NCBI GenBank assembly: GCA_026184775.1
Contig: JANCYW010000018.1
Span: forward strand, 1-64,000
Reading direction: 5' to 3'
DNA: 64,000 nucleotides
Source: Cyanidium caldarium
Taxonomy: Eukaryota; Rhodophyta; Bangiophyceae; Cyanidiales; Cyanidiaceae
Positions within the stretch are counted from its first letter, which is position 1, and every line of letters starts with the position of its first letter. The notes below the pieces were generated by a model. That model saw only the letters and a program-made list of their open reading frames with translations. It searched no databases and was not told the DNA's origin. The position numbers and the translations under genes are program-made. Positions 1-8,886 of this stretch are shown one piece after another.

Positions 1-140
1 CATTCCCCCCCATTCCCCCCCATTCCCCCCCATTCCCCCCCATTCCCCCCCATTCCCCCCCATTCCCCCCCATTCCCCCCCATTCCCCCCCATTCCCCAC
101 CCATTCCCCCCCATTCCCCACCCATTCCCCCCCATTCCCA
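1..140. repeat. Telomere tract, unit CATTCCCCCC
   Basis: Positions 1-90 are nine perfect tandem copies of CATTCCCCCC, so the G-rich strand runs AATGGGGGGG toward the chromosome end. From 91 to about 140 the units become irregular, with an A replacing one C and lengths of 10-12 bases, as expected where true telomere meets older subtelomeric DNA. The orientation, with the C-rich strand reading inward from base 1, fits a left chromosome end. The unit resembles the C. merolae repeat, which I recall as AATGGGGGG, but has one more G. Confidence 0.95.
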
Positions 141-304
141 CCCAACTCACACCCAACTCACACCCCTTCGCCCGATCTCACCCAACTCACACCCGGTCGC
201 CCGATCCCACCCAACTCACACCCGGTCGCCCGATGCCCCCCTAATTCACACCCGGTCGCCCGATCCCACCCAACTCACACCCGGTCGCCCGATCCCCCCT
301 AATT
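141..304. repeat. Telomere-associated ~29-bp repeat
   Basis: About five degenerate copies of a 28-30 base unit follow the telomere. The shared core is CACCCGGTCGCCCGAT, joined by CCCACCCAACTCA or CCCCCTAATTCA. The first copies are truncated. No stop-free frame of interest is present. It is a telomere-associated repeat lying between the telomere and the first large subtelomeric block. Confidence 0.8.
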
Positions 305-1950
305 CACACGCGACACCACTCCCATTCCCCCAAACGCTCTCCCGTGCGCACGATCGCGCGCGCTCACATCGATCCCCAATAAAAATAAATAACGAAAACA
401 CATTCTCGACATGCGCCGCCCCACTCCCCATGCCCGTTCCCCACCGCTCCAACAAGCCACACACGCTCCACTCCCGGGCAGGGCACGGCGCCGATCGGCG
501 ATACGCAACCACAAAAACGCAATTGCGGCTTGCCATGCCACACAACATCCATTCCATTCAGGTCACGCCACTCCCACACACACACACACTCCCAGTCCAC
601 CACACCCGCTCCCACACATACACCTTCCACGCGCTTCATCATCGTCACCGTTCTCGGGACTCGTTAACATACACCCTGCAGCAGCAACAACAACACTACC
701 CACATAGACACCGTAACCGCCGCCGCGCTGCCCACCACCACCATCGCTCTCTCTCACTACCACCGACGCTTTCCCACCAGGTGGCGCCCACACCGCATCC
801 ACCACTCCGCGCCATCGCCGCGATCGCCGCCTCTTGTCTACTGTTCTCGATCGACACAATCAACGCGCCCCTCACCTGCGCGCCGCCGCCGATCGGCGCG
901 CGCGCACCCACAAGGCGCCGCCGCTCCCATAACCGTCACCGATCTGTGCGCATCCACACACAAGGCGACTCCATTCCATACGACTTCCACTCCACTCCAT
1001 ACGCTTCCATACACTCGGCACTCCCCTCGTCTACAACCAGCCGCAATCAACACCGACTCCTCTCGCACCCGCCAACACACCGAAACGCTTTTCCCACCTC
1101 CCGCCACCGTCCCACCGTCCCACCGTCCGGCACACACACACACCCACACCAACGATCCACCCCAGTAACACCCACTCAGGCAACACACGCTCATCCCACT
1201 CACACACGCATCCACCCACCACAACCAGCCACTCACTCCCAAACGCATACACTCACTTACACAAGCGCACACACACTCACAGCCGCCCTCCAACTTCACT
1301 CCACCAACACTCCCACATCCACCAACACCAACACCTCCATTCATCTCACTCCAACCCACCACCAACCCTCAACAATCATTCACCTACATCTCCACATCCA
1401 TCAACACCCCATCCCACACACACCCATACTCACCCATACTCACCCATCTCACTTCACCTGCCCCGCTCGTTCCCCTGTAGCCAACCACCACCATCACAAC
1501 ACTCACACACACACACACGCCTCCCGACGCTGCGCAGCGCTGCGCAACGCCCATCCCACACGCTCACCCCATCAATCGCTCATTCCTTCATTCCTTCCAT
1601 CGATCCAGAGCTCTCAGCGTTCTTTTACACTCCCAGACGCACGCGCAGCCACCGCTCCCCGCTTCCGCTTCCAACCACCCCAACGCACTCCCAACACACT
1701 CCACACCCACCAACCAACGCTCCCGCACGCCCATGACCCCTCTCCCACCACCACCGATCATCAACCCATCAGGCGCTCACCCGCCAACACTCCCCCAGCT
1801 CCCAGCTCCCAACCGACCCGCTGGCCGTTCCCGCCCCAAACCGTACCCCAACACCCAACACACACTCATGAACACTCCAAACACTCCCAACACACTCCAC
1901 ACCCAACAACCAACGCTCCCGCACCCTCATGACCCCTCTCCCACCACCAC
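305..1950. repeat. Subtelomeric block, copy A
   Basis: This C-rich, CA-rich block of about 1.65 kb is repeated at 3298-5050 with an offset that drifts from about 2,990 to 3,000 bases through small indels. The copies share long identical runs, for instance around the CCCCAATAAAAA element near 373, the TGCGCAGCGCTGCGCA palindrome near 1533, and the repeated CATGACCCCTCTCCCACC motif at 1732 and 1928. The indels shift the reading frame between copies, so the long stop-free frames here do not represent a conserved protein. Similarity to copy B stops near 1950. Confidence 0.85.
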
Positions 1951-2214
1951 CACCGCCCATCGTCGTCGGTCAGCCCAAGCCCTCATACGCCAGCGCCGCG
2001 CCAACGCCCACCGCCCACCGCGTGCCCACTGCACGCCCTTACGCCAGCACGTAACACACTCGAAACACAACACCACCTCCCCCACTCACCCAAACACTCC
2101 ATACGTATACTCACGCGCACACACACACACACGCTCTCTCACTCGACACCACTGCCCCCCACGCACTGCCCAATGGCGCCGCACGACACTCTTACCATTC
2201 CCCGCCCGCGCACG
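1951..2214. other. Gene-free spacer after block A
   Basis: This is a C-rich spacer with CA-rich runs, including a perfect (AC)n run near 2120, linking block A to the satellite. I see no gene, RNA or mobile element in it. Confidence 0.6.
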
Positions 2215-2218
2215 ATCG

Positions 2219-2271
<53 letters not shown>

Positions 2272-2752
2272 CCTTCAATCAGTAATCCGTAATCGGCGAT
2301 TTTCCTCGATCGGCAATCGGCAATCGCCTTCAATCACTATTCCGTAATCGGCGATTGTCTTCGATCGGCAATCGGCAATCGGCAATCGCCTTCAATCAGT
2401 AATCCGTAATCGGCGATTGTCTTCGATCGGCAATCAGTGATCGGCAATCGGCAATCAGTGATCGGCAATCGCCTTCAATCAGTAATCCGTAATCGGCGAT
2501 TTTCCTCGATCGGCAATCGGCAATCGCCTTCAATCTTTATTCCGTAATCGGCGATTTTCCTCGATCGGCAATCGGCAATCGCCTTCAATCTTTATTCCGT
2601 AATCGGCGATTTTCCTCGATCGGCAATCGGCAATCGGCAATCGCTTTCAATCAGTAATCCGTAATCGGCGATTGTCTTCGATCGGCAATCAGTGATCGGC
2701 AGTGATCGGCAATCGCCTTCAATCAGTAATCCGTAATCGGCGATTTTCCTCG

Positions 2753-2783
<31 letters not shown>

Positions 2784-2966
2784 AGTGATCGGCAATCAGC
2801 AATCGCCTTCAATCACTAATCCGTAATCGGCGATTGTCTTCGATCGGCAATCAGTGATCGGCAATCGGCAATCGCCTTCAATCACTAATCCGTAATCGGC
2901 GATTTTCCTCGATCGGCAATCGGCAATCGCCTTCAATCACTAATCCGTAATCAGCGATTGTCTTCG

Positions 2967-2998
<32 letters not shown>

Positions 2999-3010
2999 CC
3001 TTCAATCGGC
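2215..3010. repeat. GGCAATC satellite with higher-order unit
   Basis: The array is built from the 7-base unit CGGCAAT in runs of one to six. These runs are embedded in a higher-order unit of about 55-90 bases that carries CCTTCAATCA, a CCGTAATCGGCGATT box and TTTTCCTCGAT or TGTCTTCGAT. I count about a dozen CCGTAATCGGCGATT boxes, starting near 2286, 2342, 2404, 2484, 2541, 2598, 2657, 2729, 2819, 2888 and 2944. GGCGATT in each box is complementary to AATCGCC that ends the following run, so each unit can fold into a stem-loop. Frames read through the array give only the repeated peptide ADCRLPI and are not genes. Confidence 0.9.
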
Positions 3011-3297
3011 GTTGCCCTCTCTCAACCATCAACCATCCCACAGCGCGAAAACCCGAAATCCGCCATCCCGCATCCCTAACACCATCCGGCCACGTAACCG
3101 TCTGCCCCAACACGCACACACACAAAACCCAAAACGCCCCAACCGCCCGACACAGCGACGCCGCCCGGTCGCAGGGCGCCGCGCTTTTTCCGCGCCATTT
3201 TCCACAATTTCCCCTTTTCCCGGCCGATGCTGCGTTCCAAATCGCGCGCGCGCGCATGCCACCCCCAATCTCGCCCGCCGTGCGCCCGCCCGCCCCC
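3011..3297. other. Spacer between satellite and block B
   Basis: This is unique GC-rich DNA of nearly 300 bases joining the satellite to block B. It contains a short CGCGCGCGCGCG tract near 3243. No gene is supported. Confidence 0.5.
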
Positions 3298-5120
3298 ACA
3301 CGCGACACCACTCCCATTCCCCCAAACGCTCTCTCCCGTGCGCACGATCGCGCGCGCTCACACGTCGATCCCCAATAAAAAACAAATAACGAAAAACATT
3401 CTCGACACTGCGCCGCCCCACTCCCCATGCCCGTTCCCCACCGCTCCAACAAGCCACACACGCGCCACTCCCGGGCAGGGCACGGCGCCGATCGGCGATA
3501 CGCAATCCACAAAAAACGCAATTGCGGCTTGCCATGCCACAACATCCATTCCATTCAGGTCACGCCACTCCCACTACACTCCCACACACTCCCGTCCACA
3601 ACACCCGCTCCCACACATACACCTTCCACACGCTTCATCATCGTCGCCGTTCTCGGACTCGTAACATACACCCTGCAAGCAGCAACAACACTACCCGATT
3701 CAGACACCGTAACCGCCGCCGCGCTGCCCACCACCACCATCGCTCTCTCTCCACTACCACCGACGCTTTCCCACCAGGTGGCGCCCACACCGCATCCACC
3801 ACTCCGCGCCATCGCCGCGATCGCCGCCTTCTTGTCTACTGTTCTCGATCGACACAATCAACGCGCACCCTCACCTGCGCGCCGCCGCCGATCGGCGCGC
3901 GCGCACCCACAAGGCGCCGCCGCTCCCATAACCGTCACCGATCTGTGCGCATCCACACACAAGGCGACTCCATTCCATACGATTCCACTCCACTCCATAC
4001 GCTTCCATACACTCGGCACTCCCCTCGTCTACCACCAGCCGCATCAACACCGACTCCTCTCGCACCCGCCAACACACCGAAACGCTTTTCCCACCTCCCG
4101 CCACCGTCCCACCGTCCCACCGTCCGGCGCACACACACACACGCCATCCGAACCACCCCAGTAACACCCACTCAGGCAACACACGCTCATCCCACTCACA
4201 CACGCATCCACCCACCACAACCAGCCACTCACTCCCAAACGCATACACTCACTTACACAAGCGCACACACACTCACAGCCGCCCTCCAACTTCACTCCAC
4301 CAACACTCCCATCATCCACCAACACCAACACCTCCATTCATCTCACTCCAACCCACCACCAACCCTCAACAATCATTCACCTACATCTCCACATCCATCA
4401 ACACCCCATCCCACACACACCCATACTCACCCATACTCACCCATCTCACTTCACCTGCCCCGCTCGTTCCCCTGTAGCCAACCACCACCATCACAACACT
4501 CACACACACACACACACGCCTCCCGACGCTGCGCAGCGCTGCGCAACGCCCATCCCACACGCTCACCCCATCAATCGCTCATTCCTTCATTCCTTCCATC
4601 GATCCAGAGCTCTCAGCGTTCTTTTACACTCCCAGACGCACGCGCAGCCACCGCTCCCCGCTTCCGCTTCCAACCACCCCAACGCACTCCCAACACACTC
4701 CACACCCAACAACCAACGCTCCCGCACGCCCATGACCCCTCTCCCACCACCACCGATCATCAACCCATCGGGCGCTCACCCGCCAACACTCCCCCAGCTC
4801 CCAGCTCCCAACCGACCCGCTGGCCGTTCCCGCCCAAACCGACCCCAACACCCAACACACACTCATGAACACTCCAAACACTCCCAACACACTCCACACC
4901 CAACAACCAACGCTCCCGCACGCCCATGACCCCTCTCCCACCGCCACCGATCATCAACCCATCGGGCGCTCACCCGCCAACACTCCCCCAGCTCCCAGCT
5001 CCCAACCGACCCGCTGGCCGTTCCCGCCCCAAACCGACCGCAACACGCCCCACACCCCCTCAGTCGGGCGCAGAGCTTTCACTCCCACAATCTTCACGCC
5101 ACGTCCAGCCGACGCACACA
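3298..5120. repeat. Subtelomeric block, copy B, with 195-bp duplication
   Basis: This is the second copy of the block described at 305-1950, collinear with it and differing by scattered substitutions and small indels. Near its inner end a 195-base segment starting with CATGACCCCTCTCCCACC is duplicated in tandem (about 4731-4925 and 4926-5120), so this copy is longer than A at that end. Copy A has one such unit plus the beginning of another. The stop-free frame at 3522-4868 is a by-product of composition. Confidence 0.85.
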
Positions 5121-5891
5121 CCCCAGCACCGCCAAAAAACGACCGCCCCCGCTCCACTCCCAGCCGCCACCGCCAGACAACCATCCCGAGCCGACCACAG
5201 CCGGGACGGCGCGCGCACCACCTGTGACAGCGCTGCCGATCGCGGACGCACCTCGCCAATTGTGCCGCGCCTCTCCGAATACAGACAACGACGGTCGACG
5301 ACCACGGCCGACAGCCAGCACACCACTCTACACTATGGCACGCGCCATGCGATATCACCACCAACAACAACACCTCAGCGACTGATACTGCCAGTGGCGC
5401 CAGCACCGCATCCACCACCGATGGGTGCAAGGTCAGCGTCCGACGTGTTTCACGCCTCCCGACACGAATTTCGTTGTGCCTCCCCCCAGGTGCTCGCTGC
5501 ACGCACCACAACGGCAGGCGCGCCCTCGCGCCATCTGAGCGGGGGCGATCGCGATCTGGCACGCGTCTCACCACTCGAGTGCGTTCGCTCCCGAGCGAGA
5601 TTCAGCTCGCGGCCATGCGGTGCGGACACGTCACCCGTGCATCTGCGGCTCGTCTCAACACGCGACTGTCGCTCTGCACAGCGCGAATGCGTTGTGCTGA
5701 CGCTGCGCTGCTTCCGCCGCGATGCCACGTTGCAGCAGTGCACGGCGGTGCGTGTTGTCGCGGGCCGTGCGTTACGGTGAACGCACCGAGATGACGCCAG
5801 CGGCGGTTTCAGACCGCGACGCAACACGCACTCCGCAAGCGTGTTGGGGTTGTCCGGGTGTGCCATCAGCTTCCCTACGGTTTGCCTCGCA
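5121..5891. other. Gene-free transition from subtelomere to genes
   Basis: The C-rich repeat composition fades here into mixed GC-rich sequence. Several overlapping frames of 80-285 codons exist on both strands, but none has a recognisable domain, a plausible start or sustained non-biased composition. I see no RNA gene or mobile element. The last ~100 bases would hold the promoter and leader of the glycine-repeat gene that starts at 5892. Confidence 0.5.
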
Positions 5892-6626
5892 ATGAGCCGC
5901 TGGGCGCGGACCGTGCTTCTCGCAGCTCTGTTCCTGGTGTCGGTGCTGCTGGCCGTTGTGGCCGGCGCCCACCCTCAGGTGGTGCGGCAAGCCACACCGA
6001 CGCCAGAAGGTCTCGGCGGCGAAGGCATCGGCAATTCGTACGGCGTCGGCGGGACTGGCACCGGCGGAGCCGGCGTCGGGACCGTCGGAGGCTTTGGCGG
6101 AACCGGTGAGGGCGGACTAGGGCAGGGCAACGATCGCGGGACAGGCGGCACCGGGATAGGCGGGTCGGGAGTCGGCAACTACGCAGGCGAGGGCGGACTC
6201 GGTCAAGGCGGCGCCGGGCAAGGCAATTCGAACGGAGCGGGCGGAACTGGCATTGGCGGAGGTGGCGAAGGGAACGACGAAGGCACTGGCGGGCTCGGCA
6301 CCGGCGGCACCGGACGCGGTAACTCCGCCGGATCCGGCGGTACGGGCACAGGCGGAGTCGGCCTCGGTAACCTCGACGGCAAGGACGGCACCGGGATCGG
6401 TGGCGTGGGCCAGGGCAATGCTGCCGGAACGAATGGCATCGGTGTCGGGGGCGAGGGGGTCGGCAACCAAGACGGGTCGGGCGGATCGGGCAGCGGCGGC
6501 GACGGCCTTGGAAACCACTACGGCGACACTGGCTTCGGCCAGGGCGGACAAGGCGTGGGAAACATCGGAGGGTCTGGCGGTGTTGGCACCGGCGGAAGCG
6601 GCTCGGGTCAGGAGCCGAGTTCGTAA
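5892..6626 (+). CDS. Secreted glycine-rich protein, 16-residue repeats
   Basis: The predicted protein has 244 residues. Starting at the ATG at 5892 gives a classical signal peptide: basic MSRWAR, a hydrophobic core to about residue 23, then AGA before HPQ. The rest is nearly all glycine-rich repeats with a regular period of 16 residues, roughly xxGxGGTGxGGxGxGN. About twelve units follow one another, most ending in GN. A frame extends 17 codons upstream, but those residues would spoil the signal sequence. I do not recognise a family. The regular period with small residues suggests a fibrous or solenoid extracellular protein, perhaps of the cell wall or surface coat, which is inference only. 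It is the most telomere-proximal gene in the window and may be fast-evolving. Its composition keeps other frames open, which are shadows. Confidence 0.75.
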   Translation: MSRWARTVLLAALFLVSVLLAVVAGAHPQVVRQATPTPEGLGGEGIGNSYGVGGTGTGGAGVGTVGGFGGTGEGGLGQGNDRGTGGTGIGGSGVGNYAGEGGLGQGGAGQGNSNGAGGTGIGGGGEGNDEGTGGLGTGGTGRGNSAGSGGTGTGGVGLGNLDGKDGTGIGGVGQGNAAGTNGIGVGGEGVGNQDGSGGSGSGGDGLGNHYGDTGFGQGGQGVGNIGGSGGVGTGGSGSGQEPSS

Positions 6627-6682
6627 CCTCTTTTTTTGCGGCTCGGGGCAGACGGGTATTGCCCGACCGATTCGATCGGCAT

Positions 6683-7279
6683 CTAGCCTGTTAAAAGTCG
6701 CTCCAGCGCGGTGTGTCTCTCGCCGCCGCGCGAGGTCCTGACGGCGATGGCCACTGCCTTTGCGTCCGCCACCACCACCGCCAGCTTTGTCGCCCGGGTG
6801 ACGGCAGTGTAATACAGGTTCCGCGACAGCAGCGGGTAGTGCGCGGTAAACATCGGCACCACGACACACGGAAACTCACACCCCTGCGCCTTGTGCACGG
6901 TGATGGCCCACGCCAGCTGCAGATCGGTGCTGCTCTCCAGCGGGTGCAGATACTCCAGCGGCGCGCGCCCGTTCCCGAAATCCACCGTCAGCGTGGTGTC
7001 GGTGCACGCCACCACCACGCCCACCTCACCGTTAAACACCAGCTTGTTGTAGTTGTTACTGACCTGCATCACACGGTCGCCCACGCGAAACGCCGCCGCC
7101 TCTCCCGGATTCAGCCGCTGCCGCAGCGCCTCGTTCAGCGCGCGCGTGCCCACCACGCCGCGCGTGCTCGGCGTGATCACCTGCACCTCGGTGCGCGCAT
7201 CGAACGGCAACACGCCACTCCCCGCCACCGCCTCCAACAGCAACGCCGAGCGGGATGCGGCGCGCTCGCTCCGCCTCAT
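6683..7279 (-). pseudogene. RecD-like helicase, C-terminal remnant
   Basis: The 198-residue frame matches the C-terminal part of RecD/RecD2-type superfamily 1 helicases (the UvrD_C_2 region). Visible landmarks are VQVITPSTRGVVGTRALNEA, then GDRVMQVSNNYN followed by FNGEVG, then AWAITVHKAQGCEF (motif V region) and LYYTAVTRATK (motif VI, with the arginine). The usual protein is about 700-800 residues, but here the N-terminal part with Walker A and Walker B is absent. An in-frame stop lies two codons before the ATG, and the ~550 bases upstream contain no helicase motifs in any frame. The remaining frame is intact, so it is either a recent truncation or a stand-alone fragment. RecD2 is bacterial in origin, and its subtelomeric position would suit a transferred gene that has decayed. 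It cannot hydrolyse ATP by itself. Confidence 0.7.
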
Positions 7280-7833
7280 GATCCATCACTTTCCCCGCAA
7301 GCTCGGCGCGCCGAGCATAGCGCTCCTGCTGTTCCGTGTGTGCCAGAGGCATCCGGCGCCAGCACGGCGTCCCCGCCGGAGACGCGCCGCCGCACCATGC
7401 AAAAGGTTTTCGGGCGCCGCCTCTTTGACGTGCGCATGGTATCGGAAGGCTATGACATGGACAACCGCTGGTCCTGTTGTGGCGGTGAGCTGGACACATG
7501 GGAACAATTCATTCGTTGAGAGATCCGGCACGACCGGAGCGCACGATACGCTGCGATAGCGCACAGGGGAACGCGTCGAGGAAAACGCGTTCCGCGCGAT
7601 CGCATCTGCGCGCGGGCGGCGCTGGCGTAGCGCTCGTCGCTCACACCCTGGCAGCGCAACCGCGTCGCTTCCCACGCTCCATTTCACCTCCAATGGCCGG
7701 CGTCGCCTTTGCCCCTTCGCCCCCATTCGTGACCACTTCTCGCGTCGGGGCGCGGGCACCGATCTGTCCCGGCGCCCACCCGGCGGGGGCGCCCCCCGCC
7801 GCCGCCCGCCACCGCCCCGCCCGCTGCCTCCGC
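7280..7833. other. Intergenic region, 554 bp
   Basis: This stretch separates the helicase remnant from the next plus-strand gene. It probably holds remnant flanking DNA and the promoter of the gene at 7834. Overlapping frames on both strands show no domain. A plus-strand frame ending at 7519 contains a 40-residue segment starting MQKVFGRRLFDVRM, without an identifiable relative. I see no RNA gene. Confidence 0.45.
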
Positions 7834-8211
7834 ATGGCCGTGAACGAAGACGACAAGCTGACCGTGCGAAAACAGGCGCAGATCTGCCTGGAAGAGGGCT
7901 GCTCTCTGGAGGACTTGTCGGGTCTGTTGCAGCGCTCCAAAGAGCTGCGCGACGAGCTGCTCAAGGACGTCAACGAACTGAGCGAGCTGGTGACCAAGCT
8001 ACAGGCGCTCAGCGACGCCTCCAACAAACTGCCCGGCGACGAGGTGGCCGAGAAAGTCACCGTGGCGCAGACCGGCAAGGAGGCCCGGTTGGAGGACGTG
8101 GTGCGCGACGTGCTCAAGATATTCAGCCGTGCCGAGGATCACTACCCCAAGATCGGCCTCAGCCCGTGGACCATGGACATCCCGCGCAAGAAGAAGAAGA
8201 AGTGGTGGTAA
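7834..8211 (+). CDS. Small coiled-coil protein with lysine-rich tail
   Basis: The protein has 125 residues from the ATG at 7834. I prefer this ATG because upstream codons are Arg/Pro/Ala-rich and look non-coding. Residues 10-70 are strongly helical and charged (RKQAQICLEEGCSLEDLSGL onward), and the C-terminus is PWTMDIPRKKKKKWW. The phrase EEGCSLEDL recalls, from memory only, small uncharacterised plant and algal proteins with an EGCS-L-D-V segment, but I cannot name the family. Composition is unlike neighbouring frames: balanced acidic and basic residues with few Arg/Pro runs, which supports real coding. No signal peptide or membrane segment is seen. PEX4 follows 155 bp downstream on the same strand. 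Confidence 0.7.
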   Translation: MAVNEDDKLTVRKQAQICLEEGCSLEDLSGLLQRSKELRDELLKDVNELSELVTKLQALSDASNKLPGDEVAEKVTVAQTGKEARLEDVVRDVLKIFSRAEDHYPKIGLSPWTMDIPRKKKKKWW

Positions 8212-8366
8212 GCGGAGTGACTCGATAGTGCTTTCACCGGGCAGGGGGCATAGCAGTAGATACTCTATGCACGGCGGTCACCGAGAAGCGCAGGGCCGTC
8301 GCGGACAGCCGTAAACCGCACCGATGCGTGCACCGTTTCTGCTTGTTTCTCTCCGCTCGCACCCCC

Positions 8367-8867
8367 ATGCAGACCAAACGGCTGCTCCATGAGCGCAAGG
8401 AGCTCGCCCAGGAGGCTGCCAAGGGGGCGGCCGCCTCGGGCTTCATCCTCGAGCCCGAAGGCGACTCGATGTCGCGCTTCCGGGGGTACTTGTGCGGTCC
8501 GCCGGACACGCCCTTCGCCGGCGGCCGCTTCCGGGTGCTGGTGACGCTACCGCCGGCGTACCCCATGTCGCCGCCCGAGGTGCGCTTCCGGACACCGGTC
8601 TTCCACCCCAACGTCCACTTTCGCACCGGCGAGGTGTGTCTGGACGTGTTGAAGGCGGCGTGGTCGCCGGCGTGGAGTCTGGCGTCGTGCATGCGCGCGT
8701 TGTTAGTGTTGCTGGCGTGTCCGGAACCGTCGTCGCCGCTAAACTGCGACGCCGGCAACTTGCTGCGCTGCGGCGACGAGCGTGGCTACCGCTCCATGGC
8801 CCGTATGTATGTGCGACGGTATGCGCTGCCGGACGCCAAGGACGAGACGACGGAGGCGGACCGTTAG
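8367..8867 (+). CDS. PEX4: Peroxisomal ubiquitin-conjugating enzyme PEX4
   Basis: This is a 166-residue E2 enzyme. The E2 core shows HPN at residues 80-82 and the active cysteine at about C91 in TGEVCLDVLK, followed by WSPAWSL. The C-terminal half (EPSSPLNCDAGNLLRCGD, then SMARMY) matches the plant PEX4/UBC21 pattern closely, more so than other E2s. In that family the enzyme sits on the peroxisome surface and mono-ubiquitinates the import receptor PEX5 so it can be recycled. The ATG at 8367 gives a standard E2 N-terminal helix; an in-frame extension of 13 residues upstream looks like leader. The gene converges on the DBP9 gene with only 19 bp between stop codons. Confidence 0.88.
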   Translation: MQTKRLLHERKELAQEAAKGAAASGFILEPEGDSMSRFRGYLCGPPDTPFAGGRFRVLVTLPPAYPMSPPEVRFRTPVFHPNVHFRTGEVCLDVLKAAWSPAWSLASCMRALLVLLACPEPSSPLNCDAGNLLRCGDERGYRSMARMYVRRYALPDAKDETTEADR

Positions 8868-8886
8868 AGATGCCGCTGTACACCGT

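Noticed and set aside
430-1932. A 500-codon open frame in subtelomeric block A, and a similar 448-codon frame at 3522-4868 in block B
   Set aside because: The two frames are not the same reading of the duplicated DNA because indels shift them. The peptides are His/Thr/Pro repeats from CA-rich DNA with few stops. There is no domain.
4926-5780. A 284-codon plus-strand frame across the end of block B and the transition region
   Set aside because: It begins in the repeat, changes composition midway, and shows no domain or homology I can recognise.
6117-6869. A 250-codon minus-strand frame over the glycine-repeat gene
   Set aside because: It is antisense to a periodic GGC-rich gene, which keeps other frames free of stops. 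The plus strand has a signal peptide and a regular protein period.
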